A stretch of 64,000 nt of DNA from Aurantiochytrium sp. KH105 (lineage: Eukaryota > Sar > Bigyra > Thraustochytrida > Thraustochytriidae): the NCBI GenBank assembly GCA_003116975.1, contig BGKB01000050.1, forward strand, positions 62,001 to 126,000, written 5' to 3'. Positions 19,501 to 29,500 of this stretch are shown here, in pieces. Within the stretch, counting starts at the first letter, position 1, and each line of letters begins with the position of its first letter. Both the position numbers and the translations under genes were made by a program. Below the pieces are notes generated by a model. The model was given only the letters and a program-made list of their open reading frames with translations, searched no databases and had not been told where the DNA came from.

Positions 19501-21330
19501 GGCCTCAAGAGCACTTTGCTCCTCGAAGATCCATTTTTGCGGGCCTTTTCTTCGCAGCATGCCAATGTACTCGTATATAATGCCCGCAACGTAAATCCAA
19601 TTGATGAGCCCTTGCATGGTCAGATGCACCTGGATAAGGACGACTGAGCTCGAAGTGTTGTGCTCAAAGCCGTTGATTTCTGACGAGCAGCCACAATCAA
19701 GTCCCGTTGCCCAGCCGAGAGACTTGAGCTCCGCAAGAATCGAGCCGCGGGACTCGTGCCCCAAGAGGTGGGCTATGTAGTCGGCCGAAAAGCTTTTGTA
19801 GTGTTCATGCTGCGCGGGAATTTGCCACGTGATCGTCAAGGATTGCGAGTCAGAAATAGGGGCGAAGCCAAAGACACAGCCAAGGGCATGGCCGTCGATT
19901 CCTGGCTTGGGCAGTACGTTGCTACGCGGAGATCCTTGGAGATCAGGCTCAAGAATGAGTTCTGAAATGCCCTCATCCCGAAGGCGACGCGCCACATCTG
20001 CGCGATGAGCGCCCATACGCCAGGGTGCGCCTTGACCCTTTATTGTGGGAGTAATTGTCACGAGGGGATCATCGCGGCCGTGACGAACATCGGCAAACAG
20101 TTCGCGGACAGCCTCCTCCATTTCATCAAGGCCTGTGTGGCCGACGATGGCGAGGCGCATGTTCGGCGCGACATAGAAACGATCATGGAACTTGCGAAGT
20201 TCGGCATGAACATCGATGCCATTCTGCGTTGGTTGCGTCCGCAGGCTTTCTTCGCTGCCACAGGTGAAGCGGGCAAAGGGAGTTCCGGGTCGCGAGGTAT
20301 CTCGCCAGATCTCGAGATGTCTGCAGTCGTCCATGTTGGATCGGATCGAGAACTCGGACTCGATCGCATCGAGCTCACGTTCAGCCGCCTCCTCGAGCAT
20401 GAGCGGATCGATGAAGAACTGGGCAAAAATGTCGAGCGCCTTGTACAATTCCTTTTGAAAGCACGAAAAAAAGTACACGGTGCGTTCGGTGTCGGTATAG
20501 GCATTGTTCGCTCCTCCATTTTGACTTAGAAAGACATCAAATTCGTTCTCGCGCGGATATTTGGAGCTGCCCATGAAAAGCATATGTTCTACAAAATGCG
20601 CGAGGCCGGGACATTCGTCGGGCTCCGCAAAGGAGCCAACCCCGACAGCCATGGAGACGTACGCAATCCGATTAGACTTGATGTCCATGTCCGGTGCACC
20701 AGGCATTTTAACAGTGGAGGGATTGGTGTCGGCATCATGCAAAGCGACCTCTTCGGCAACCAACAGAGGTTCCTCTTCAGGAACGCCCCCGCAAGGGTGC
20801 CAAGCGTCGAGCTCCGAGGCCTGGGTCGCGATCCCGGCCTCGTTTTGGTGGCGGGGTGGCCGCACAAGCGCGGATGCGCGCCTCTGCGAGGCGCGTTTGG
20901 CCCCTGCTAGCGGAGCGTGCGGAGCGTGCGGAGCGTGCGGAGCGCTCGAGATGACGGACGACGCATGGCTATGCCGCGAGCAAAGGGACGCCCTCTTGGA
21001 GAGCAGCGAGGTCCTCCTCGAGCTGCGGTGTTTGTGAGCCTCTTTCTGCGCCGCTGCGCCCGGACCTTGCTCCATCTCGGGCTCGAAGCCGAAATCGCCC
21101 TCTTGCACCTTGCGGGGCGCGCCGGGGGGCGACCCGTCCTTCTCTGCGCTCACGAGCACGCACTCGAGGCCGTTTTCCAGGCGCACGAGGCGGTACTCCT
21201 TGCGGTCATTCTCGCTGCGCCATGCATCGAGGCTCTCCGCGCCGGCCGCCGCCGCCCGCGCCGCGCGCGCCGCCGCGCCGCGGCGCTCGCGCCCGCGCCG
21301 CCGCCGTCTCCCCGCGCGCGCGCTGCTCAT
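16564..21330 (-). CDS. M16 metallopeptidase, insulysin/nardilysin-like, very long, with C-terminal CaaX box
   Basis: The frame encodes 1588 residues from the ATG at 21330 (MSSARAGRRRRRG); an upstream in-frame ATG at 21453 would add 41 residues. The inverted zinc motif HFVEH (HxxEH) is at 20584-20598, in GLAHFVEHMLFMGSSKYP. It is followed by NNAYTDTERTVYFF and a downstream ELDAIESEF that supplies the third zinc ligand. These are M16A features. Between the first strand (VRLENGLECVLV) and IAYVSMAVGVGSF sits an insert of ~150 residues, Arg/Ser/His-rich with an acidic end; nardilysin has an acidic insert in a comparable place. Further inserts make the protein about 1.5 times insulysin length. The end is SGKPCVVM, so CVVM is a CaaX box. 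The expected role is cytosolic cleavage of peptides. A membrane-anchored form is inferred. Confidence 0.88.
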   Translation of the reverse strand: MSSARAGRRRRRGRERRGAAARAARAAAAGAESLDAWRSENDRKEYRLVRLENGLECVLVSAEKDGSPPGAPRKVQEGDFGFEPEMEQGPGAAAQKEAHKHRSSRRTSLLSKRASLCSRHSHASSVISSAPHAPHAPHAPLAGAKRASQRRASALVRPPRHQNEAGIATQASELDAWHPCGGVPEEEPLLVAEEVALHDADTNPSTVKMPGAPDMDIKSNRIAYVSMAVGVGSFAEPDECPGLAHFVEHMLFMGSSKYPRENEFDVFLSQNGGANNAYTDTERTVYFFSCFQKELYKALDIFAQFFIDPLMLEEAAERELDAIESEFSIRSNMDDCRHLEIWRDTSRPGTPFARFTCGSEESLRTQPTQNGIDVHAELRKFHDRFYVAPNMRLAIVGHTGLDEMEEAVRELFADVRHGRDDPLVTITPTIKGQGAPWRMGAHRADVARRLRDEGISELILEPDLQGSPRSNVLPKPGIDGHALGCVFGFAPISDSQSLTITWQIPAQHEHYKSFSADYIAHLLGHESRGSILAELKSLGWATGLDCGCSSEINGFEHNTSSSVVLIQVHLTMQGLINWIYVAGIIYEYIGMLRRKGPQKWIFEEQSALEAMTYRFKEDEDYADVAEELSVRMLQQNGLDTDWILDPSSRLEWDPDQVETILNYLRPELARVDLQSSLWGPERKMLSPRMERRTAPLRRVYSSDVIVRIDQYTQTRYWARFLPQDVIDLWNSLLDGSQTIDHVKSDTNDGEKKGASKNENTTEPSNFDLDEGQVENSNPPLKGMFDDQLERGRIVDRTAVRASILQLPKRNPFIPNDFSLLGASERLKMNEDEQGLLLGTQVVISECKPVRRHVSAKLRDKLTWNNLLVDGISDPLVVLTESELLRGPVEERPETHRGTVIYHDITRMRILVDYGSGLLAWHQLLGDGWAAGQKRVEVDTPGLELRIAGTASPMTEMTSASRRVQRSAAFAGFGRRRGPLHAFVPSFTSSSLSAAAQDKIAESIIEEIWSGFPSLDEAHLASVAPALVRVHLDESGAQGGGFMSGLRLWYSSNTATRVPRTEVNVRLICPLLSAQPVFVVLADLLAQLWTEAVLNESFLASLAGLDVSISSNDEGLCLNVSGITDRILSLLDTVFAMLASIAATSRKYGLQDEGDEASEDMEPLFGLIPRAVCCAQRAHLLQTYENEASHFTSEGPVSSAMYKVLVNGSWRPETLLKATMLVKFPEVADFAALLLRRSNVDACVSGNVDASMAEESYRILAKHLEPFSHKGLPETNLPEVNALEVPVARVNPNKSDVWSAVTGLVHPLEAIEFVGHSADLYFQLGPDILEVRLLAEVIELLIKEPIFAVLRTQLQLGYMVQASVVSVRGVLGMLVEVTSNKFTPPEIAMYVDDFLADFYKGLTEMDIEDFYKNVCALARSKLEEERSIRQQADRLWDAISLQPFRSPATFEWKSNVQEIEYLRHSLSRKSVLAAFARWLLPSSPHRRRISVLVFGVGYEKDCVEEIMARSKYISMIDSDFIYKSTASCMPSLTRACIPPIEAQEKRKQNQSQTSKKKKQANGGSSRRTGGGDTADKTRPARSGKPCVVM

Positions 21331-21747
21331 CGCGCGCAGCTCGGCGTCCCCGCGCGCGTCTCCCTCGCTCGCTCGCTCGCTTCGCTGGCACGCGCCGGAG
21401 CGAAGCGGGTTTGCTCCGTCTCGTTTCGCTCGTTCTCTGATTCCTGCATTCATTCGCTCGGGCCGAAGTCGAGTTTAGCCAGAAGCGAAAGTAGAAGTGT
21501 ACGTATAGAATAGTTTCGACTGGAAAGCCGAGTGTGGGGGTGGGTGGGTGGGTGTGCAGGTGCAGCGGAGCGAGCACGTGCACGGCACGCGCTGGACAAA
21601 CACCCAATTCTCCCTTCCCGCTGCTTTCGCGCGCGAGCGGCAGGCTGCGGGCCTGCGAGAAGCAAGCGAGCAACACTCGCGGGCGCCGCGCGCGCGCGCC
21701 CCGCGGGGACGCGCCGAGTCCGTGCAGTGCACTACCTCGTGGAGAAC
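21331..21747. other. Divergent spacer between M16 peptidase and TIR-like gene remnant
   Basis: It is GC-rich, with GCGAGC runs next to the peptidase start and GTGGGTGGGTGGG near 21540. It probably acts as promoter and leader. No gene is supported. Confidence 0.3.
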
Positions 21748-22484
21748 ATGCGCGGTGCCGTGCTCGTGTCGAACTGGCGCTTCCCAGAATCGTCGCTACC
21801 GACACACCGCCAGAGCGAATCACTCTACCTTGTGAGCAGTTTGCTCAAGATCTCCACGGACCGCAAACTCGCACGCGACATTGCGAGACTGGGCTGACCT
21901 GTTTTGTTAAACTTCTCCAAGTTCTTTCTCCCCGACGGCGTATTTGCGCGTCTTCTCTCGCTTTGTGCTGAGCATTGTGGCAGCATGAGCATGCGTCATC
22001 GCATCTTGTTTTGGCTTGGCAGAGTTTGCGCTCGAGGAAACTGGCGACCAAATCCGGCTGATTGCTGTTCCTGGGACGGAGAAACCTGCCAGCACTCTGA
22101 AATCGCTCATCAGCATGTTCCGCGGCGCCCGCGATGCCGTGTTCACGGATTTACCTTGGCCAATCTGGCAGAGGACGTCATGCGTCGCGGCGTTCGAGCG
22201 TCAAAGTGCTATCTTCTGTTCCTCTCCCTCTCCAAGACAATGTTTGAAGGCGTAGTGCACATCGAGCTTGAGACGGCGCTGAAGGAAGAAAAGCCTATTT
22301 TGCTTGTGCATGAGAGCGACCCAATTCGAACTGGGTTTGACACCTTTCCCAGCTACATCGAGTCCGCCCCGGTTGCTGCCAAATTTCTCTTTCGCGAGAC
22401 GGAGTCGATGCCGTTTCAGCGTCGCCTTTATACTTGGCGGAGGCCTTTTATGAGGAGCTCATTGCTCGAATTGATATCATCTGA
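21748..22484 (+). pseudogene. TIR-like domain gene, apparently decayed
   Basis: A likely first exon at 21748-21831 (MRGAVLVSNWRF) is followed by a candidate GT-AG intron (21832-22024) and a second exon. Successive blocks of one protein are recognisable but lie in different frames. They include EETGDQIRLIAVPG, then FTLANLAEDVMRRG, then ELETALKEEKPILLVHESD, then AKFLFRETESMPFQRRLY, and last LAEAFYEELIARI before a stop at 22482. The ELETAL...KPILLVHESD...ESMPFQRR pattern is what I associate with TIR-like domains of stramenopile proteins; this is memory, not a search. About two frame breaks are needed to link the blocks, so the gene is either a pseudogene or affected by sequence errors. Convergent coiled-coil gene to the right. 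Confidence 0.5.
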
Positions 22485-22593
22485 TCATTTCTTACCTCTG
22501 ATGAAGGAAGTGAAAAAAACGTTAGATTACAGTGTTATACGTTTTTGCGTTGTTTGTTTGTTCGTTTGTTTGTTTGATGCTGCAGTGGAGCTA

Positions 22594-23727
22594 TCAGACG
22601 TCTTGGTCGTCGTCATTGGCGGCGCGATCTTGTGATAGAAGCCGCATGACGGCAGAAGCTAGATCATGCTTGAGTTCAAGTTCGTGCAACTTATCCTCCA
22701 AAAGAGATGTTTGCGCCCGTAAAAGTTCCTGTAAAGTGCTTTTTTCAGCCAAAAGAGCTCGGCGAGAGGCTGCCTCGCGGGCTGTCGCAATTCGCTCCAG
22801 AGCATCCCGTTCGCCCCGGAGTAAAGCCCTCTCATGTTCAAGTTGCCCACGAAGCATCTCTCGTTCTGTGCGTAAAAGACTCTTTGCCGCCTCGCGTTCA
22901 GCGGAAAGCTGCTTGGCGAAAGCCTCTTGCTGCGTTTGCATTTCTCGCCGATGAGCTTCCTCGCTTGCGCGCATTTCACGCAGAAAAAAACTATGTTCCC
23001 GAGATTGGCTTTTATCGCACGCGCGGGCAATAGCGCCCTGCCGAGCATGAATTCGTTCAGGTGGGAGATCAGAATAGCATTCATCATCGTGTGCAGGCCC
23101 CTGAGCACAATAAAACGATCGAGAACCTTGGGACGGAGTATGAACTTCTTGCGCACGTCCATAACAGCTATCAATGTGCATATTTGCTTCCGGCGTCTGC
23201 ACCTCGTGTGATAACTTTTCGGATTCTGGTTCTGGGCTGAAAAAACGAGCCGCAACGATGCAAATTTGGTCCTTCGGGGCGAGATCCGCCAAGGCATGCC
23301 AGGGTATCTGTTCTCGAATACATTCTTGACGCGAGCGCGCCGTGCAAAGAACTCGTTGCCATAATGGAGCCATATCCGGCACTGAGTGGTCGACGATGTA
23401 TATAATGGGCGCTTGCTCGGACGAGGCATTGTCACATGTGCAAACAATCCAAACTTCGTCACCTTCAAGACACCAAACACGCTCGACGAAAAGTCCACGT
23501 GAAGCAATGAGTTCCAGGGTTGATGTCCCTGTTTCGCGGGACCCATCGGCTTTGTTGTTGTTGTCGACGTTGTTGCTGTTGTTGTTGTTGCTGGTCATGT
23601 AGTGCGGATCACTAAGGTAGACTTCGGCGAGGATGCGCGACTCGGCGTTTGAAGGCTTTGAACTACTAAAAGTGCCTTCGAGCACGAGCACCTGGAGCAC
23701 GCGTCCGCACGTAGTGGCCGCCGCCAT
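22594..23727 (-). CDS. Coiled-coil protein of unknown function
   Basis: The 377-residue protein starts at the ATG at 23727 (MAAATTCGRVLQVLVLEGTF). The N-terminal ~170 residues look globular, with strand-like segments (FVERVWCLEGDEVWIVCTC, APIIYIVDHSVP) and an Asn-rich insert near residue 47 (NNNNSNNVDNNN). Residues ~240-360 form a long charged coiled coil (AKQLSAEREAAKSLLRTERE, LRGERDALERIATAREAASR). The end is acidic (NDDDQDV). No enzymatic motif is recognised. The layout suggests a scaffold or adaptor; function unknown. Confidence 0.7.
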   Translation of the reverse strand: MAAATTCGRVLQVLVLEGTFSSSKPSNAESRILAEVYLSDPHYMTSNNNNSNNVDNNNKADGSRETGTSTLELIASRGLFVERVWCLEGDEVWIVCTCDNASSEQAPIIYIVDHSVPDMAPLWQRVLCTARSRQECIREQIPWHALADLAPKDQICIVAARFFSPEPESEKLSHEVQTPEANMHIDSCYGRAQEVHTPSQGSRSFYCAQGPAHDDECYSDLPPERIHARQGAIARACDKSQSREHSFFLREMRASEEAHRREMQTQQEAFAKQLSAEREAAKSLLRTEREMLRGQLEHERALLRGERDALERIATAREAASRRALLAEKSTLQELLRAQTSLLEDKLHELELKHDLASAVMRLLSQDRAANDDDQDV

Positions 23728-24091
23728 GTGTTCCCAGAAAGCAAGCTAAACAAGCCAGCGAGGTCTACTGCGTCGTCTGCACTGCGCCGTCTGGCTCGTA
23801 TTCCCGCTCTTACATTGGAGCACGTAGGATGCTTTGCAATTACTGTATTTTTTTATCTTACGCATGAATTTTTACTATTAGCCAACCCTGGTAGCTCTAC
23901 TAGGATGTGCATGCTTGCTGCCGTTGCTACGGAGGTGGCGAGCCGCTAAAAAGGCAAAGGCTGCTGCTAAGGCTTGCCTTCAAACGGGCGCCATCAATTG
24001 TCCCAGGTTCTTCTTTTCGTGATTCATTTTTTTCCAATCCCCCCCCCCCCTCTTTCTCCTTGTCTCCCATTTCAAGGTGGTCGGTCAATTC
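23728..24091. other. Intergenic region
   Basis: This spacer between two minus-strand genes holds the promoter of the coiled-coil gene and the 3' flank of the transporter gene, with a C12 tract at 24039-24050. No coding potential is evident. Confidence 0.35.
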
Positions 24092-25486
24092 TCATATTCG
24101 GACATTCTTGGACTCGGGCAAGTAGCGCACAAGAATGGCGAGACAAATGACGTAGAGGGACGAATAAAATAAAAAGGTCGCTCCCGGCCCAAAGGTCTTG
24201 ATTGTGCTGAGCATAGTGCCATTGCATACAATCGAGAAAAAGGACATGGATGAAGCTCCAATAGCCATCCCCTTTGCTCGGTGCTCTTGCACAAATAATT
24301 CTGGAAGAACAACCAGAAATAGCGTGCCAGGGCCTACTTGATAAGCCATCATTATTGTCAAAAGACCGCCAACAACAAGAACGTGAGCATTGTGTAGTTT
24401 GGACAAAAAGGTGAGCCCAACTACCACATAGGCCACGACGATCACGAGCAGTCCCCACAAGAGCATCATGCGGCGAGGAAAACGCTCAATGACCACGAGA
24501 ACGAGGATCATGGCAGGAATATTGGCTGCTGAAATGATGAGTGCAGTCACGAGCGAGTCTTCGCCGCCCATGCCGGCATCCTGAATGATTTGGGGACCAT
24601 AAAAAATGATCGCGTCAGACGCATTGTTTGTGAATGCGAGCACAACCGCTAGCGCGCAGCGACCGTAAAAGCCGAATTGCCCTTCGTAGCTGCTCGTTGG
24701 GGCGGAGTCATCGCTCTCCTCGCTCTCCATGGGGGTTTCTTCACGCGAAGCCCGAGCAAACTCTTCCTCGTCCACTTCGTCAGATTCTCGTGCGCTCTGC
24801 GCTTCAACGTTGTTGCCATGCGCAGGGACGACCTCGTATGCAGGCTCGATGCGCGAAGCCAACCAAGCTTTGGATTCGGCGCGGCTCCACACGGAAACGA
24901 GAAAGAGAAGCAAGGCAGCGCCCGGGGCGCCTCCACAGGCGACCGTCACTTGCCATCGCTTGGCAGACAGTTGCACCACGTATGGCAGCGTAAACCCGAT
25001 CACGATACCGACTTGCGCCAGGGACACGAGCAAGCCGCGATGCGCAAGGGGCGCCGACTCGGCCACAAGCATGGGGACCGTGAGGATATTGATGCCGTTC
25101 GCCACGCCCGAGACGGCCCGCGCCACGAGCAAGATCTCAAAGCGGTCCGCGAGCGCGCCCAAGACCGCGCCGCACACGTTGCAGACGGCCCCAAAGGCGA
25201 CCAGGTTGCGCCGCCCGAACTTGTCGAGCAAGAGGTTCCCGAGAACGAGCATGGAGATGGCGTCCGTGACCGTGGCCATGGAGCTGATCATCTGCATCTG
25301 CGCCACGGTCAGCGCGAAGTCCTCGGCCACCTGGTCCAGGTACGCGCTCGCGCCCACATTGTACCCGTACACGGCGCCGCCGGCCAGCCCGATCGCGCCC
25401 AGGACGTACGCGAACCACATCGCCTCGCGGCCTCGCTGCGCGCCTCGACCTCTGTGGCTCAGCAAGCGCGCATGGCTCGCCACCAT
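24092..25486 (-). CDS. Major facilitator superfamily transporter, sugar porter type
   Basis: The protein has 464 residues from the ATG at 25486; the frame reaches 25507 only via a GTG, and an internal Met at 25420 starts just before TM1. Twelve membrane segments are apparent. Sugar-porter signatures include GAVYGYNVGASAYL in TM1, LLLDKFGRRNLVAFG between TM2 and TM3, LVARAVSGVANGINILTVP in TM4, ESAPLAHRG after TM4-5, and ERFPRRMMLLWG between TM8 and TM9. A cytosolic loop of ~60 acidic residues joins TM6 and TM7 (residues ~205-260). The terminal PESKNVRI fits the family PESKG motif. It should carry hexose, polyol or a similar solute across a membrane; direction and substrate are not decidable. 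Confidence 0.9.
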   Translation of the reverse strand: MVASHARLLSHRGRGAQRGREAMWFAYVLGAIGLAGGAVYGYNVGASAYLDQVAEDFALTVAQMQMISSMATVTDAISMLVLGNLLLDKFGRRNLVAFGAVCNVCGAVLGALADRFEILLVARAVSGVANGINILTVPMLVAESAPLAHRGLLVSLAQVGIVIGFTLPYVVQLSAKRWQVTVACGGAPGAALLLFLVSVWSRAESKAWLASRIEPAYEVVPAHGNNVEAQSARESDEVDEEEFARASREETPMESEESDDSAPTSSYEGQFGFYGRCALAVVLAFTNNASDAIIFYGPQIIQDAGMGGEDSLVTALIISAANIPAMILVLVVIERFPRRMMLLWGLLVIVVAYVVVGLTFLSKLHNAHVLVVGGLLTIMMAYQVGPGTLFLVVLPELFVQEHRAKGMAIGASSMSFFSIVCNGTMLSTIKTFGPGATFLFYSSLYVICLAILVRYLPESKNVRI

Positions 25487-26122
25487 GCCGCGCCTCCCTC
25501 CGCGCACGCACGCGCAGCGCGTCGCGCGACGTGCAGCGCGCGGGGCAGCGCGCGCACGCGGGGCAGCGCTCGGCTCGGCCGGGGCCAGCGCAGCCAGCCA
25601 GCGCCGCGCGAGACGGGGTCGCGATGGCGCTCTGCCGCGGTCTCTGCTCTGCTCTGCGCTGCACTTTTCTGCTTTCTGGCCTCTGCTTTTTCCTCTCTTT
25701 CCCTGTCCCCTGCTTTCCTCAGCTTTCCTTGCTCTGCTTTCTTCCCTTCTCTTTCCTGTCTAGACACACAGCGAGGAAGGCGACGCGTCGCGAGACGAGG
25801 CCCGCCTTGGCGTGGATAGCTAGCTGGCTATAGCTGGCTGGAGCCTTTGGGGTGCGTAGGGGGGGCTCGCGCGGGGACGTAGCAGGCGCGCATGGTGGAA
25901 ATGCGAAGCAGGAGGCCGGATGCTCGCGCGTGGAGGGCTCGCTCGGGATGCGCATCGCTCGCGGTCCTCGACTAAGTGTTGGGATCCGGGAATCCGGTCT
26001 GCACGCGATGCCGGGAAAGCAGCGACGGTGCCTGCGACTTGGCAGACAGACACCTTGTCGGCCGCTCCGGGGGTGACTACCGCTCGCTCCAGATCGACCC
26101 ATCGATCGATCAACCAATCAAC

Positions 26123-26156
<34 letters not shown>

Positions 26157-26505
26157 TTCGAACATGCCATGCAAGTCTTTCCTCATGGGTATATGCCTGG
26201 TCGGACAGAAGGTGAGACGCCATCGAGGATAAAACGATGCATCGCAACGGATCGTTTTAGGTGCCATGAACGGAGACAGTGGCGAGCGACAACGTTTCGC
26301 GAGGCGAGGCGAGACGCGCGGGCCTCGGACGTGCCTGGGGCGGCACGAGGCGCGCTCGCGCGCATAACCTCGTCGCGCGGCCCTTTGCGCTTGCGCTTGG
26401 GAGGTTTGCGTGCGTGGCAAACGCACCAGACATTGCGCTGCCAGATTAGCTTAGCGCCAACCCCGACAACTCTTTGGAGAGCACAGCGAGCTCCAGCAAA
26501 GAATC
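25487..26505. other. Divergent spacer with tetranucleotide array
   Basis: It lies between the transporter gene and the large coiled-coil gene, both reading away from it. Contents are CT-rich sequence (25670-25760), a GATC/AATC array at 26093-26156 and a GCGAGGC run near 26300. No gene is supported. Confidence 0.4.
26093..26156. repeat. Microsatellite (GATC/CCAATCAA/AATC)n
   Basis: Four-base units drift from GATC through ACCAATCA to AATC over about 60 bases. Confidence 0.9.
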
Positions 26506-29500
26506 ATGGCAGGAAGACGCGAGGACAGCAGAGGTCTCGGGCAAGAATGGCGCGGGTGGGACCTCGACGACACGGATGAACACGTGGTACCCACGGCCGA
26601 AAGCCATGCCAAAAATGCTGATGCAGAGAAGAACCATGCAGACACCCATCACAAAAAGTCCAAGAAAAAGAAGAAGAACAACATGAAAAAGGACAATATC
26701 GCCGCGAAGAAGCTGCCAAACTACAATGTCGACGTGACTGATCAGCTCGTGATCGATGATGAAAAGGGCATCGTTATTACCCAGGCTGACATCGATGCAG
26801 CTCTCCAAGAGCTTGGTCTGGAAGAGGGCATTATTGCATCAGTCGAGGTTGACCCGCGTGATGCGCAGCGCAGTCGTGACCTTGCCACGCCCTCACACGA
26901 AAGAACGAGGCGACCTTTTCTGCGAAGAGGACTCCTCGAGCGACGTAATCGAGTCAACGCAGAAGCAAGCCAAGCCAAACGCAAATACCTTGATCAGCAA
27001 GTATTGCAAAAGGATGAGAAACACATCGTCTACACGCGACGCACGTTGGCAGACGTGAAAACCCGAATGCCATTCCACAGCGATTGCGCATATGGCCGAG
27101 GCTCGGCATTGCCCATTGGATTTGCAGACCAAGCCCTTATTAAAGCTCTTCAAGAACGTGCGCTTGCAGGCGATCGCAAGGCAAGAAGAATGCTTCGGCG
27201 CATCTTTGGCCCCTCTGGTGACGATGATAGCGATGGCGAAAGTGCATCCGCAGAAAGCGAAGGAGAAGCAGGGAACAGCGAGCTCAAGGCTTCTGAGGTG
27301 GACGATGCATTCGAGGTACTTGATATCGATTTGCCACGGCCATCAGGACATCAAAACTCCCCTTCACGCGCTGGCTCGCCTCATTCACGTGGAGGACCAA
27401 CGTCCCCTCTCTCTCGCTCGCCCTCTCGTCTTCCCGCGCCTGTTGCTCGTGCAGATGCGCTTACATACCGCAACGACGAAGGTACCAAGGCCATGGCCGT
27501 GACATGCACACCAAGGTCCGAGTACAACTCTGATGACTCTCTATCTGACAAAGATGACCCGTACGCAAACGATGAAGCAAGAAGAAGGAGAAAAAGGAAG
27601 AAAAGAAAGCGTAGCCTTGCTGGTTCGAGTGCAAACAACACTCCGAGAGGCGGATCGAGTTCCGACAAGAAAAGGCACCAAGTCACGATGGAAGAAGCGC
27701 TCTCATGGTTTGACGACTTCGAGCTCAACTCGGACGATCGTTTCTTGGTCGCAGCAGAGCAAGCGGGCTGGCGCGCGTGGCTTCTTGCCGAGGAGAAACG
27801 CGAGCTCGAAGAATGGCTTGCCCTGTCTGAAGACGTTCCTGATCCAGAAAAGACGGCGCCTAGTTTACTGCGGCTCGAAATGCGTCTCGCATCCTCCTTT
27901 GCGCCTTTGTGGCTAAAAGACGGCACGAATGACCAAGCAGACACGGAAATTGCCTTTCCACCCCCTTTGCCCTCCGAAAGGGCCGTAGAGTGGCCCTCCG
28001 GACTCCTCAAGTGGTGGTTGTCCCCTGCGAACGAATCCCGCCGACGGCGCTTTCTCGACGTCGAGGCGCGACACGCCTGCGTGTCTGACTTTGTGCGTAC
28101 GCAGGCCGAAAAGTACGAAATTGGTGCCGTCGAGCCCGCTGACGCAGATTCCAGCGACCGGGAGACGCGCCAACGATGGCGGGACTTTCGAACATGGTAT
28201 TTTTCTTCCGATGCGACGATTGGTCGACAGCAATTTCTCACGGCCGAGGTGAACCGACTTGCGCAGGCTTGGGAAACCGAGTGGGCCAAATGGGTTCGTT
28301 TTGCGCATGACCGGCAACTTCTGGACGCGGCTACAAAAGCTCTGCTCGGCGACAAACCCTTGCGGTGGGCGCTCGTGTCTGCCTTTGTGGACGACTTGAC
28401 CCCCGTCACGGAAGAGCTCGTCTCGCGAGAAACATGGGGCGAGTCTCTCACGTGGGCGAACATGTCCGAGGAAGAGCGCCGCACGGAGGCTAATGTCGCT
28501 CTCTACGATCAGATTGTGCGCTCGATCGCTGAAAGTGAGAACATATTGCCGCAAGCGAAACGCCACGCACGCCACTCTGAGAACCCAAATCATGATGTGG
28601 ACACGTCCCCCGAGGACGTCAACTCTGAGTCGGACCCAGACGAATCTTCAGACGATGACTCCTTCTTAAGCGACGGCGACGAGGACGACGACATGGGGCC
28701 GGAACGGCTCAACGAGGAGCACATGGAGATCTTCATGATGTGGTTTCCCGGAAATGCACAGGTCCGAGGAAATTTTTTGCGCCGGGAGATCCAATGCGCT
28801 GCAGCGGATTTCGTCAGAGACCGTCCTTTGTTTGCCGGAGCCATCAGTAACAATGTCAGCGATCCAAGCACCGAAAAGGAGACGGATGTGCTCCGTCGGA
28901 AAATGTCCGTGTCCGCGGGAGTATGGAGCGACAAACGAATGGGTGAACAGCGGAACTCGATTCTTTCCGAGGCGTCAGCTCTTCAAGAACTCCGCGACGC
29001 GCTTTCCAACAGTGGGAAATTCTCAGTCCTCGATGTCGACGAAGGCGATGGCGCATTTCCATCGGACCTGGAGTCTGCGACAGAAAGTGAGCTTGACGAG
29101 GCCACAAGTTTCAAAGACACAACAAAAGGAAGTCTTGAAGACTCGATCTCGTGTCGTCGTCAGGATCTCGATGATGCCAAACGAGACCTCGAAGAAGCAC
29201 GAAGGCTCTACGAGGAAATATGCAATAAATGTGATGCTTCAGAGGCCGCACGACTGGCTCGTGTAGGACAGGAATTCGATGAAGCAAGTGATAATGTGAG
29301 ACGCAGATCCGTGCGCAAAGCTCGACGCGTCTCTCGCATCCTCGACGTCCATGAAAGACTTGTAAAACTCGAAGCGCTACAGGAAGAGTGCGACGCAGAG
29401 GTCGATGTATTGCGACTCGAACACCGCGCGTCTACAGTTGCGGAGCGACACTCGATCGCCGTGATTCGACGCATGTGCGAGCTGCACATGAAAACTGTCG

